The notes below the pieces were generated by a model, which had not been told where the DNA came from, searched no databases, and saw only the letters and a program-made list of their open reading frames with translations. The translations under genes were made by a program, and so were the position numbers. From the NCBI GenBank assembly GCA_002367105.1, contig DFCS01000044.1, positions 158,829 to 222,828 of the forward strand: a stretch of 64,000 nucleotides of DNA. Direction: 5' to 3'. Origin of the DNA: Hungatella sp. UBA3048. GTDB taxonomy: Bacteria > Bacillota > Clostridia > Lachnospirales > Lachnospiraceae. Shown here one piece after another: positions 8,126 through 16,670 of the stretch (within the stretch, counting starts at the first letter, position 1; each line of letters begins with the position of its first letter).

Positions 8126-8166
8126 AAAGGCCTGTAGCGTCATTGATGACGGCACAGGCCTTTTGC
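8126..8166 (+). terminator. Rho-independent terminator after folT
   Basis: AAAGGCCTGT (8126-8135) pairs with ACAGGCCTTT (8154-8163), with a nested GTCAT/ATGAC stem inside and a T-rich end. Confidence 0.85.
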
Positions 8167-8203
8167 CAAGTCAATCGGGTAATCCCTTTTATCTTCCTTT
8201 GCG

Positions 8204-8232
8204 TTGCAAGTTCAGATAATATATATTATAAT
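8204..8232 (+). promoter_or_regulatory. Sigma-A-type promoter for the HAD phosphatase-mrp operon
   Basis: TTGCAA (8204-8209), 17-bp spacer, consensus TATAAT (8227-8232). It sits between the folT terminator and the GTG start at 8300. Confidence 0.7.
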
Positions 8233-8299
8233 CTTAAGTGTTTGCATGTTGTGACGGGCACAGATAAGAATAATCAGATTAAGAAGGAATGATGGAAAA

Positions 8300-9118
8300 G
8301 TGGAAAAGAAGATAAGGGCCATTTTTTTTGATATTGATGGAACGCTTCGGGATTTTCAAACAAAACAGATTCCGGACAGTGCAAAAGAGGCACTTTTGGA
8401 AGCCAGAAAGGCAGGACTCCTGCTGTTTATTGCTACAGGGCGCCATAAGCTTGAAATGGAAGAAGAAAACCTTCTGGAGGGAATTCCCTTTGACGGATAT
8501 GTGACACTAAACGGTCAGTATTGCTATTGCGGAGACAGGATCATATATGATCTGCCCATAGATCCTGTTGAAGTTGAGAAAACTTTAATGTTTTTGGAGA
8601 AAGAACCATTTCCCTGCATGTTTATGGAAGAGGACCGCATGTACATCAATATGGTGAACCATATAGTAGAAAAGGTCCAGTCGGATATCGGAACCAGGAT
8701 TCCTCCGGTTTTAAATGTAGAACGGGCCAAAGACCAGCGTATTTACCAGTTAATACCTTATGTATCCTACGACATGGAGCAGAAGCTGAAGAAGTATCTT
8801 TGCGGCTGCGAGTTCATGCGCTGGCATGACGAGATGGGCTGTGATGTGATTCCCGCAGGTGGAAGTAAGTGGAACGGGATCCTGAAGATGGCAGAGCATT
8901 ACGGCTTTTCTGCCGGTGAGATGGCTGCCATTGGCGACGGCAATAACGATATCTCCATGATAACCGGTGCAGGCCTTGGAATTGCCATGGGAAATGCCTC
9001 TGACGAGGTAAAGAGTGCGGCCGGTTATGTTACGGACTCGATAGAAACAGATGGCTTAAAAAAAGCCGTCTTCCATATATTAGACTATAATTTATTAGGA
9101 GGAATCATCAATGAGTGA
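8300..9118 (+). CDS. Cof-type HAD-superfamily phosphatase
   Basis: The 272-residue product has HAD motif I FFDIDGT (nucleophile D11, acid/base D13), motif II IATGR (44-48), motif III K190 and motif IV IGDGNNDISMI (211-221), with the large C2 cap between motifs II and III. Cof/YidA-type enzymes hydrolyse sugar phosphates, flavin or cofactor phosphates; the substrate cannot be predicted. GTG at 8300 is the only reasonable in-frame start, as the ATGs at 8289 and 8292 are out of frame. It overlaps mrp by 8 bp. Confidence 0.85.
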   Translation: MEKKIRAIFFDIDGTLRDFQTKQIPDSAKEALLEARKAGLLLFIATGRHKLEMEEENLLEGIPFDGYVTLNGQYCYCGDRIIYDLPIDPVEVEKTLMFLEKEPFPCMFMEEDRMYINMVNHIVEKVQSDIGTRIPPVLNVERAKDQRIYQLIPYVSYDMEQKLKKYLCGCEFMRWHDEMGCDVIPAGGSKWNGILKMAEHYGFSAGEMAAIGDGNNDISMITGAGLGIAMGNASDEVKSAAGYVTDSIETDGLKKAVFHILDYNLLGGIINE

Positions 9119-9947
9119 GATAAATTGTACTCATAATTGTAATACCTGCCAGGAGAACTGCGGCAGCCGTGAGGAACAGGTGAGCTTTTTAGAACCCCTT
9201 AACCCTGCCAGCACAGTAAAAAAGGTAATTGGGGTAGTAAGCGGAAAGGGCGGAGTGGGCAAATCCCTTATCACGTCACTGATGGCTGTAGGCATGAACG
9301 GGAAAGGCTATAAAACGGCAATCCTTGATGCGGATATCACCGGCCCATCCATTCCAAAGGCCTTTGGCCTTTCGGATTACGGTGTGGGCATGACGCCTAA
9401 TGGCCTTATGATTCCGGCTACCACAGCAACAGGAATTGAAGTGATGTCAGCAAATCTGATTCTGGATCATGAGACAGATCCTGTCATCTGGAGAGGTCCG
9501 GTCATTGCAGGGGCTGTGAAACAGTTCTGGCAGGAAGCCCTCTGGGATAATATTGACTACATGTTCGTGGACATGCCTCCGGGAACCGGAGATGTTCCCT
9601 TAACCGTATTCCAGTCCCTTCCTGTGGACGGAATTATCATTGTCACCTCCCCTCAGGAGCTGGTTACCATGATTGTTGAAAAAGCGGTAAATATGGCGAA
9701 AAAGATGAATATACCGATTCTGGGGCTGGTGGAAAACATGAGTTATTTAATTTGCCCGGACTGTGGAAAGCAGATTTCAGTATTTGGGGAGAGCCGCGTT
9801 GATGAAGCAGCCAAAGCGAATGGTCTTGCTGTTCTGGCTAAAATCCCCATTGATCCACAGATCGCAGCCGCAGTGGATGGCGGTACAGTCGAGTATTTAG
9901 AGGTGAACTGGCTTAATGAGGCAGTTTCGGCAGCAGAGAAAGCTTAA
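9111..9947 (+). CDS. mrp: Mrp/ApbC-family iron-sulfur cluster carrier ATPase
   Basis: The 278-residue P-loop protein has the deviant Walker A SGKGGVGKS (44-52), DADITGPS (73-80) and VDMPPGTGD (153-161). Two cysteine clusters flank it: an N-terminal CTHNCNTCQENC, and CPDC (C215, C218), which in the Mrp/Nbp35 family bridges a 4Fe-4S cluster at the dimer interface. It delivers clusters to apo-proteins in the cytosol. AGGAGG precedes the ATG. Possible client in the window: the Fe-S aconitase-family enzyme, by inference only. Confidence 0.9.
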   Translation: MSEINCTHNCNTCQENCGSREEQVSFLEPLNPASTVKKVIGVVSGKGGVGKSLITSLMAVGMNGKGYKTAILDADITGPSIPKAFGLSDYGVGMTPNGLMIPATTATGIEVMSANLILDHETDPVIWRGPVIAGAVKQFWQEALWDNIDYMFVDMPPGTGDVPLTVFQSLPVDGIIIVTSPQELVTMIVEKAVNMAKKMNIPILGLVENMSYLICPDCGKQISVFGESRVDEAAKANGLAVLAKIPIDPQIAAAVDGGTVEYLEVNWLNEAVSAAEKA

Positions 9948-9973
9948 AGTAATGTAAGTTTCGAGGGATAAGA

Positions 9974-10684
9974 ATGAATATTAGCATGAACCCCAATAGT
10001 GAATTGAACCAGTCCATTGTGAATGTTCCCAATCTGGTTCAGGTTCCAGACCCGCTTATGAAGCAGGCATACCAGTTTCAGGAAGCTATGATGATGTATA
10101 CCTGTGCCATCCGGGAGATCAAGACAAAGCTGGAGGTCCTAAATGACGAACTGTCAGTAAGAAACTCCAGAAACCCAATTGAAATGGTTAAATCAAGAGT
10201 AAAGAAGCCTATCAGCATTGTGGAAAAGCTGCAGCGCAGAGGGCTGCCGGTTTCCCTGGAATCCATGATGGAAAATCTGGATGATGTTGCAGGAATCCGT
10301 GTAATCTGCTCGTTCCTTGATGATATTTATGCGGTGGCAGATATGCTGGCCCGCCAGGATGATGTACATATCATTGCCATTAAGGATTACATCCGCCACC
10401 CCAAAAAGAATGGTTACCGCAGCTATCACATGATCGTAGAGATCCCTGTGTTCTTTTCCGACCAGAAAAAATGGATGAGGGCAGAGGTCCAGATCCGTAC
10501 CATTGCCATGGATTTCTGGGCCAGTCTGGACCACCAATTAAAATATAAAAAAGAAGTGGAAGAGTACTCCCAGGAAATCAGTGAAGAACTGCGGGAATGT
10601 GCGGACGTGATTGCACAGACCGACGAAAGAATGCTGGGTATCAGAAAGAGAATAGAGGATCATGGAATTGAAATTTCCAAATAA
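9974..10684 (+). CDS. relQ: Small alarmone (p)ppGpp synthetase, RelQ/YjbM type
   Basis: The 236-residue protein contains only the RelA/SpoT synthetase domain: VKSRVKKPISIVEKLQRRG (72-90), DDVAGIRVIC (103-112), RHPKKNGYRSYH (141-152) and EVQIRTIAMDFWASLDH (171-187). No HD hydrolase, TGS or ACT domain is present, so it is a single-domain synthetase that transfers pyrophosphate from ATP to GDP/GTP. Such enzymes usually form tetramers and respond to wall stress. Followed immediately by a terminator shared with the convergent kinase gene. Confidence 0.87.
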   Translation: MNISMNPNSELNQSIVNVPNLVQVPDPLMKQAYQFQEAMMMYTCAIREIKTKLEVLNDELSVRNSRNPIEMVKSRVKKPISIVEKLQRRGLPVSLESMMENLDDVAGIRVICSFLDDIYAVADMLARQDDVHIIAIKDYIRHPKKNGYRSYHMIVEIPVFFSDQKKWMRAEVQIRTIAMDFWASLDHQLKYKKEVEEYSQEISEELRECADVIAQTDERMLGIRKRIEDHGIEISK

Positions 10685-10694
10685 ATAAGAGAAG

Positions 10695-10734
10695 GGAGCA
10701 ATTGGGGTTAAAACCTGCAATTGCTCCTTTTTTT
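10695..10734. terminator. Terminator between relQ and the convergent kinase gene
   Basis: GGAGCAATTG (10695-10704) pairs with CAATTGCTCC (10718-10727), followed by seven T. It overlaps the end of the minus-strand kinase gene. Confidence 0.8.
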
Positions 10735-12001
10735 AAGTTCTGTTTATGGGCTGGCGGGAAGAAAGGGGAAGGCTGACGGTAAAAATAGTTCCTGTTTCAA
10801 GACTGCTGGTCAGGTTAATCTTTCCCTTATGGTAGTCAACAATGGTCTTTGCAATGGAAAGGCCAAGTCCATAGCCTCCCTCCTTACGGACTCTTGATTC
10901 ATCCGTCCGGTAAAACCGTTCAAAGACATGGATCTGCTCCTTTTCGGGAATAGGATCTCCCGTATTTTGAACGGTCAAGACGGCATAATGGGATGATTTC
11001 TTTAAGCTGACAGATACGGAGCCATGTTTTCCTGCGTATTTGCAAGCGTTGTCCAGCAGGATGTTGATTACCTGCTTTAGCTGGACTTCAAAGCCTTCCA
11101 GGATAATGCCGGGATCAATTTTATTTTCCAGGTTCACCTTATTTTCAAAGGCAACGGATTCAAAAAGCAGGACTCCGTTTAATACGATGTCACTGAAATC
11201 AAGAGGAGCCATTGCCGTCTGGGAGGCCTGGACGGCCCCAGTATCTGATCGGGCCAAAAAGAGCAGTTCTTCCACAAGCTGTTTCATGCGTTCAGCCTCT
11301 TCCTTTGTGTTGTTCAGCCATTTCTGCTGATCCATGATGGTGCATTCCTTATGGAGGGAAAGGATCTGTAAATTGGCCAGGATTACGGTAAGAGGTGTCT
11401 TTAGTTCATGGGAAGCATCGGCAATGAACTGGCTTTGCATCCGCCATGCGGTTTCCACAGGCCTTAATGCCAGACGGGAAAGGAAAATACTCAGGATCAA
11501 AAAAAGAAAAACCGCCGCAAGAAAGACCAGCAGACAATTCATCAGAAGGGTTTTTAAATTATTCCGTTCATATCTTTGGTCTGCAAATGCTATTTTCGTA
11601 CCCTCTATGGAGGTGATTTTAAGATAACGAAGGGAATAATCCTTAAGTTCCCCCTGGGACGAGTCATTGGCTTTTGCAAGCTCCACAAGGGTGGAAGCCA
11701 GCTCCCTGGTAACCGTGAGATTGTTTTCCCTAATGTTTTCTATGGAGTTACGGTTGTTTAATTTAACCACGAAAACGGGGACAAGAGGCGGCAGATTCCT
11801 TTGAGGCCTGCGGGTGATTTCCACCTTATCAGGCAAACGGTCCGGCAGGTTCCGGTCGGCAGCCTGGTAAAGAGCCATGACGGTCTGCCGTTCGATACGC
11901 TTATAATTGGCGTAGTAAAAGATGCCAAGAACTGCGGAAAGAATGCTTATCACAAAAATCATGTTAACCAAAACAAACCGTCTTCTTAATTTTTTAATCA
12001 T
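10733..12001 (-). CDS. EnvZ/BaeS-type sensor histidine kinase
   Basis: The 422-residue kinase has TM1 (about 10-32), an extracytoplasmic loop to about 148, TM2 (about 151-176), a HisKA domain with H198 in DASHELKTPLT, an N box NILLDNACKYAG and a G box GGYGLGLSIAK. It overlaps its response regulator by 4 bp (ATGA), so the pair is coexpressed. The divergent operon of SLH protein, adaptor and ABC transporter is the likely target, suggesting the loop senses an envelope stress or antimicrobial compound. The signal itself is not evident. Confidence 0.87.
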   Translation of the reverse strand: MIKKLRRRFVLVNMIFVISILSAVLGIFYYANYKRIERQTVMALYQAADRNLPDRLPDKVEITRRPQRNLPPLVPVFVVKLNNRNSIENIRENNLTVTRELASTLVELAKANDSSQGELKDYSLRYLKITSIEGTKIAFADQRYERNNLKTLLMNCLLVFLAAVFLFLILSIFLSRLALRPVETAWRMQSQFIADASHELKTPLTVILANLQILSLHKECTIMDQQKWLNNTKEEAERMKQLVEELLFLARSDTGAVQASQTAMAPLDFSDIVLNGVLLFESVAFENKVNLENKIDPGIILEGFEVQLKQVINILLDNACKYAGKHGSVSVSLKKSSHYAVLTVQNTGDPIPEKEQIHVFERFYRTDESRVRKEGGYGLGLSIAKTIVDYHKGKINLTSSLETGTIFTVSLPLSSRQPINRT

Positions 12002-12672
12002 GTTGTTTCCTCCAAGCGGTATCCGACCTTGCGGAGGGTGCTGATTTCCACCCTTGAACCCACAAAATTCAGCTTTTTACGTAAAAAGGAAATATAAGCC
12101 TCAACATTGTTGTCCTCTGCATCAGAATCACTGCCCCATACCCTTGAGATGAGAGTTTCCTTTGAAACGATCCTGCCGGAATTGCTCATAAGAATCTTTA
12201 ACACTTCAAATTCCTTATACCCAAGATGAATGGATTTGGTGCCGCAGCATAAATCATTGGCAGAGAGAGTAAGTGTCAAGTCCCCGAATTTCATTTCTTC
12301 TACGATCACTTCTCCCTGGCGGCGGGAAAGAGCCCGGATGCGGGCTAACAGCTCTTCCGGAATAAAGGGCTTTGTCATATAGTCATCAGCTCCCCGGTCA
12401 AGTCCGGTTACCTTATCCTGAATGTCATCCCGTGCGGTCAGCATGAGAACAGGAGTCTGGATGCGGGCCTCTCTAAGCTTTTTAACCACTTGAAAACCAT
12501 TTTCCCCCGGCAGCATGACATCTAAAACAATGACGTCATATTCCCCGGAAAGACCGCAGGACAAACCGTCAGTTCCATTATACACAATATCAGCCTGGTA
12601 ATGTTGTTCCTTCATAATCTGTCCCAAAGCATCGGCCAGTCTTACTTCGTCTTCTACAATCAATACCTTCAT
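11998..12672 (-). CDS. OmpR/PhoB-family response regulator
   Basis: The 224-residue protein has a receiver domain (D51 in VIVLDVMLPGE, K101 in MTKPF) and a winged-helix output domain (about 127-222; GYKEFEVLKIL, VSKETLISRVWG). The ATG at 12672 is upstream of the kinase start in a two-gene operon. OmpR-type dimers bind tandem direct repeats spaced one helical turn; two such pairs lie in the divergent intergenic region, fitting control of the operon at 13029 and of its own gene. Confidence 0.9.
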   Translation of the reverse strand: MKVLIVEDEVRLADALGQIMKEQHYQADIVYNGTDGLSCGLSGEYDVIVLDVMLPGENGFQVVKKLREARIQTPVLMLTARDDIQDKVTGLDRGADDYMTKPFIPEELLARIRALSRRQGEVIVEEMKFGDLTLTLSANDLCCGTKSIHLGYKEFEVLKILMSNSGRIVSKETLISRVWGSDSDAEDNNVEAYISFLRKKLNFVGSRVEISTLRKVGYRLEETT

Positions 12673-12855
12673 GATTCGATTCTCCTATATTTATTATTAT
12701 GAACCTGTTGACATCTATTATAAGCTGAGACTGCCGGTTAGGCAATCTTACATTTTATGCGGGCAATGAGACTTACGAATATGCTCGCATTTTCATTCGG
12801 CAAATACCGCGGCAATTTAGAAATTTTTTCCTTAGTTGTGCTAATCATAATGGAT

Positions 12856-12959
12856 TAAGCTTAAAATAAGCTGAAATAACATGGCCTGATTCTGCCAGAA
12901 TATAAAGAATACAAGGAACTTTTCACCAAAAACCCAAGTTTCAGCTTAATTTCAGCTTA
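12856..12959. promoter_or_regulatory. Phased direct repeats, probable operators of the adjacent OmpR-type regulator
   Basis: TTCAGCTTA occurs at 12940-12948 and 12951-12959, starts 11 bp apart. On the other strand the same box occurs as TAAGCTGAA (12867-12875) with a variant TAAGCTTAA exactly 11 bp earlier (12856-12864). A single half-like copy, TAAGCTGAG, lies at 12721-12729 nearer the regulator gene. Tandem boxes one turn apart are the normal OmpR/PhoB-family site. The rest of the 356-bp divergent gap (12673-13028) shows no ORF. Confidence 0.65.
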
Positions 12960-13028
12960 CTGTCACAAAACAGACATAAGCGCCTGTTAAAATAAGCTTC
13001 AGATTTAAATGATGAGAGGAGAAACCGG

Positions 13029-14117
13029 ATGAACGGACGTAAAATAGCGGCTTCCCTGGCTTTTGTAATGGCCGCGACGGCAGTCAGCCCTATGATAACA
13101 GAGGCATCGAGCAGTTTTGATTTAAGGAAAAAGGTAGTCGGAATTTCAGGAATCATGAACACCGGGAACTTAAATCTGTCGGTGACACGTGGAGAATTTG
13201 CCAGCATGCTGGTAAATGCCTCCTCCTATCGAAGCACGGCCGGCAAAACCAGCAACACTTCCGTATTTGCCGATGTGCCAAGAAACCATGAATATGCAGC
13301 CCAAATCCGGATTGCAGCGGAACAGGGGTGGATGAACGGATATCTGGGAGGAAATTTTAAACCGGACGATTCCATAACACTTCAGGAAGGGGTAAAGGGA
13401 GTTTTAGGACTTTTGGGTTATGCAAATTCTGATTTTACAGGTGACCAGACCGGTTCCAGGCTTTCCAAATATCATTTTCTGGAATTGGATGAAAATCTGA
13501 ATAAAGATGCTTTGGAAGTCTTAAATAAAGAAGATTGCATCAACCTGTTTTATAATCTGTTAAAAACAGATACGAAGTCCGGAACCATGTTTGGAAAAAG
13601 CTTAGGCTGCGAATTGACCAGTGACGGGGAGATCGATCCGTTTTCCATGGTCGATAACAGCATCAAGGGACCGAAGATTGCAAAAAGCAGCAGCAGGCTC
13701 AAATCCATTCTGCCCTTTAAGCTTAGCGATGCCAATATTTATCTTGATGGAGAACCTGTTACTAATTCCAGTAATGCAATTGATGTTTCCCTGGAATGTG
13801 CAGACGGAGTTCTGGTATATTACCATACCATCTCTAAAACCGTGTGGCTTTATACCATTGGAAACGAAAATGAAAACGGACGTTCTGCTGTATTTGGAGA
13901 AATCACCAACGTTGTCTATGATTCTGCGGATTTAATGACACCTGGAGCAATCATACTGGATGACGGCAACACCTACGAGCTTACCAGCACTGAAATGAAG
14001 TTTGCATTTTCTTCCTATGGGGACCTTCGGGTAGGTGATACCGTGAATCTGGTCTATACTCTGTCTGTAGATCAGGAAGGAAATGAAACCCGGACTGTCA
14101 TTGATTATATAGAATAG
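13029..14117 (+). CDS. Secreted S-layer homology (SLH) domain protein
   Basis: The 362-residue product starts with a signal peptide (positive MNGRK, hydrophobic 7-25, probable cleavage after TEA). Residues about 30-175 contain SLH-type repeats (VTRGEFASMLVNAS, VFADVPRNHEYAAQI, GWMNGYLGGNFKPDDSITLQEG), which anchor proteins to secondary wall polymers. The C-terminal half has beta-rich repeats ending in GDTVNLVYTLS. It is the first gene of an operon with an adaptor and ABC exporter, so it may tether the exporter to the wall. Function beyond wall attachment is unknown. Confidence 0.75.
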   Translation: MNGRKIAASLAFVMAATAVSPMITEASSSFDLRKKVVGISGIMNTGNLNLSVTRGEFASMLVNASSYRSTAGKTSNTSVFADVPRNHEYAAQIRIAAEQGWMNGYLGGNFKPDDSITLQEGVKGVLGLLGYANSDFTGDQTGSRLSKYHFLELDENLNKDALEVLNKEDCINLFYNLLKTDTKSGTMFGKSLGCELTSDGEIDPFSMVDNSIKGPKIAKSSSRLKSILPFKLSDANIYLDGEPVTNSSNAIDVSLECADGVLVYYHTISKTVWLYTIGNENENGRSAVFGEITNVVYDSADLMTPGAIILDDGNTYELTSTEMKFAFSSYGDLRVGDTVNLVYTLSVDQEGNETRTVIDYIE

Positions 14118-14139
14118 AAGATTAACAGGAGAAGCCGGA

Positions 14140-15939
14140 ATGAAAAAAGTCATTCAGAAATTATTTTCAAAAGAAAAAAGAAAAGGTGGGATAAAAGGAA
14201 AAAAGGTTTTGATCCTTCTTTTCATAATCCTTGCGGTGCTGGCAGGAGTGGTGGCGGCGTCAAGCTTTAAAAAGTCAAAGGAAGCATCCGCCGAAGCAAA
14301 AAGCATAAGAACTGCAAAAGTTACGAAGCAGGACATTGTTTCTGAGCTATCCTCCTCTGGAACCATTTCTCCTCAGAATACCTATGATATAACCTCTTTG
14401 GTGGAAGGAGAAGTCATTGCAGCAGATTTTGAAGAGGGAGACGAGGTAGAAAAGGGGCAGATCCTCTACCAGATCGATACGTCATCCATGGAATCGGAGA
14501 TGACATCGGTGAATAATTCCCTGTCGAGAGCCCAGGAAAATTATCAGACTGCGCTGGATGATTATAATTCTGCTTTAGGTGATTACAGCGGAAATACCTA
14601 TAAATCCACAGAGAGCGGGTACATAAAATCGCTTTCCATTAAGGAAGGAGACAAAGTAGGAAACAATACGGAAATTGCCTCTATTTATGATGATAAAACC
14701 ATGAAGATCAAGCTTCCGTTCCTTTCCGGGGAGGCAGCCCAGATCGCGGCCGGACAGGCGGCGGTTCTGACCCTTACAGATACGGGAGAGCAGATCCAGG
14801 GTTCAGTCACTTCTGTCAGCAATATGGATGTAACCTTAACAGGAGGGCGTATCGTTCGTTATGTCACCATTGAAGTTACAAATCCAGGCGGTCTTACTAC
14901 GGATACCCCGGCTACGGCAGCGATAGGCAATTATGTGTGCAGTGCGGAAGCAACATTTGAGCCTAAGCTTGAATCGACCATGAAAGCGGACTTATCCTCC
15001 AACGTGGAGGTAGGAACCCTGCTGGTGCATGAAGGTGATTATGTGGCGAAGGGAACTCCTCTATTTACAATGGAAAGCAAGTCTGCGGATAAACTGCTTC
15101 GCACTTATAAAGATACGATGGAAAAGGCCCAGGAAACTCTGGAAGGAGCAAAAAGCAAACTGGAGAGCACCGAGAATACTTATGATAACTATACCATTAC
15201 CGCGCCTATATCCGGAAAGGTCATTACAAAAACCGTGAAGGCAGGAGATAAGATCACCAAAAGCTCCAGCGGAAGCACAACCCTGGCAGTCATATACGAT
15301 ATGTCCGGCTATACGTTCAAAATGTCTGTGGATGAATTGGATGTCAAGTCTGTGAAAGTAGGCCAGGAGGTGAATATTACTGCCGATGCCGTACCTGGTA
15401 AAACCTTTTCCGGTACAGTTACCAATGTAAGCCTGGAAAGCTCTTCTTCCAACGGGGTTACCAATTATCCGGTTACTATCACCTTAAACGATGGTATGGA
15501 TGAGCTTCTACCCGGCATGAACGTAGATGGAGTGATCATTCTGGATAAAGCGGCCGATGTCCTTGCCGTACCGGCCGATGCGCTTATGCGGGGAAATCAG
15601 GTCTATGTAAAGGATGATTCGGTGAAGGAGCCCCAGGGGAACATTCCGGCAGGCTTTCGGGCGGCAGAAGTTACCACAGGCCTGATCAATGATGATTATG
15701 TAGAAATTACCAGCGGATTGGAAGAGAATCAGGAGGTTTACGTTGCACAATCTACTGTAGGCACATCAATGAATGTTGTGTTGCCGGGCGGCATGGGCGG
15801 CATAAATGTAGGCCCAGGCGGCTCAGGCTCCGGTTCTGGCGTCAGGTACCGCAGTGAAGGCGGTGGCTCCGGCAGTGGATCTGGCAGTGGAAACCGCAGT
15901 GCAGGCAGCGGTTCCGGCAGCGGCGCCCGTCAGCAATAA
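14140..15939 (+). CDS. HlyD/MacA-like membrane fusion adaptor with duplicated lipoyl modules
   Basis: The 599-residue protein has an N-terminal membrane anchor (about 22-42). A first lipoyl/hairpin unit (GEVIAADFEEGDEVEKGQIL, then a coiled coil and KEGDKVG) is followed by a second (LVHEGDYVAKGTPLF, coiled coil about 320-350, APISGKVITKTVKAGDKI), then beta-barrel domains (PGKTFSGTVTNVS; LPGMNVDGVI). The tail (about 548-599) is Gly/Ser-rich low complexity. MacA-like adaptors are usually near 380-420 residues, so this one is long and appears to hold two tandem modules. It belongs with the MacB-type transporter genes downstream. Confidence 0.8.
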   Translation: MKKVIQKLFSKEKRKGGIKGKKVLILLFIILAVLAGVVAASSFKKSKEASAEAKSIRTAKVTKQDIVSELSSSGTISPQNTYDITSLVEGEVIAADFEEGDEVEKGQILYQIDTSSMESEMTSVNNSLSRAQENYQTALDDYNSALGDYSGNTYKSTESGYIKSLSIKEGDKVGNNTEIASIYDDKTMKIKLPFLSGEAAQIAAGQAAVLTLTDTGEQIQGSVTSVSNMDVTLTGGRIVRYVTIEVTNPGGLTTDTPATAAIGNYVCSAEATFEPKLESTMKADLSSNVEVGTLLVHEGDYVAKGTPLFTMESKSADKLLRTYKDTMEKAQETLEGAKSKLESTENTYDNYTITAPISGKVITKTVKAGDKITKSSSGSTTLAVIYDMSGYTFKMSVDELDVKSVKVGQEVNITADAVPGKTFSGTVTNVSLESSSSNGVTNYPVTITLNDGMDELLPGMNVDGVIILDKAADVLAVPADALMRGNQVYVKDDSVKEPQGNIPAGFRAAEVTTGLINDDYVEITSGLEENQEVYVAQSTVGTSMNVVLPGGMGGINVGPGGSGSGSGVRYRSEGGGSGSGSGSGNRSAGSGSGSGARQQ

Positions 15940-15962
15940 GGGCCGCAAGGAGGTTAAACAGC

Positions 15963-16670
15963 TTGAAAAATACCTTGATTGAATTAAAGGATATCTATAA
16001 AGTATACCAGATGGGAGAAGAGGAGGTCTGTGCAAACAACGGCGTGTCTTTGACCATTTGCCACGGGGAATTCGTGGCTATTGTAGGAAAGTCGGGAAGC
16101 GGAAAATCCACGCTTATGAATATTATAGGCGCACTGGATGTCCCCACGTCAGGAGAATATCTTCTGGGCGGTGAGGATGTCGGCAGGATGTCGGATAACC
16201 AGCTGGCAGGGATACGGAATAAGATGATTGGCTTTATCTTCCAGCAGTACAATCTGCTTCCCAGACTGAATCTTCTTGGAAATGTGGAACTGCCCCTGTT
16301 ATATGCAGGGGTAGGAACCAATGAACGGAACAAACGGGCCATGGCTTCTCTGGAACGGGTTGGCCTGGCGGAAAAGTGGAAAAATTTTCCCAACCAGCTT
16401 TCCGGAGGCCAGCAGCAGAGGGTTTCCATTGCAAGAGCGCTGGCAGGAGATCCCTCCCTGATTCTGGCCGATGAGCCTACGGGGGCTCTGGATTCAAAAA
16501 CCAGCCGGGAAGTCCTTAATTTCTTAAAAAAGCTGAACGATGAAGGGAATACCATCGTGATGATCACCCATGACAGCGCCATTGCAAAGGAAGCCAGGAG
16601 GGTGATCCGGGTACACGATGGTAAGATTAATTTCGATGGAGACGTAAATGAATATTCTGCAATCCTTTAA
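15963..16670 (+). CDS. MacB/LolD-type ABC transporter ATP-binding protein
   Basis: The 235-residue ATPase has Walker A GKSGSGKST (42-50), Q-loop FIFQQYNLLP (91-100), signature LSGGQQQR (146-153) and Walker B ILADEPTGALD (167-177). The GALD ending and length are typical of the MacB/LolD/FtsE class that powers FtsX-type permeases. The start is TTG at 15963 with AAGGAGG about 8 bases before it. Its end overlaps the permease start by 23 bp, indicating tight coupling. Confidence 0.9.
   Translation: MKNTLIELKDIYKVYQMGEEEVCANNGVSLTICHGEFVAIVGKSGSGKSTLMNIIGALDVPTSGEYLLGGEDVGRMSDNQLAGIRNKMIGFIFQQYNLLPRLNLLGNVELPLLYAGVGTNERNKRAMASLERVGLAEKWKNFPNQLSGGQQQRVSIARALAGDPSLILADEPTGALDSKTSREVLNFLKKLNDEGNTIVMITHDSAIAKEARRVIRVHDGKINFDGDVNEYSAIL

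Noticed and set aside
15995..16582. Long antisense ORF opposite the ABC ATPase gene
   Set aside because: A composition shadow of the real gene; the plus-strand frame has all ABC motifs.
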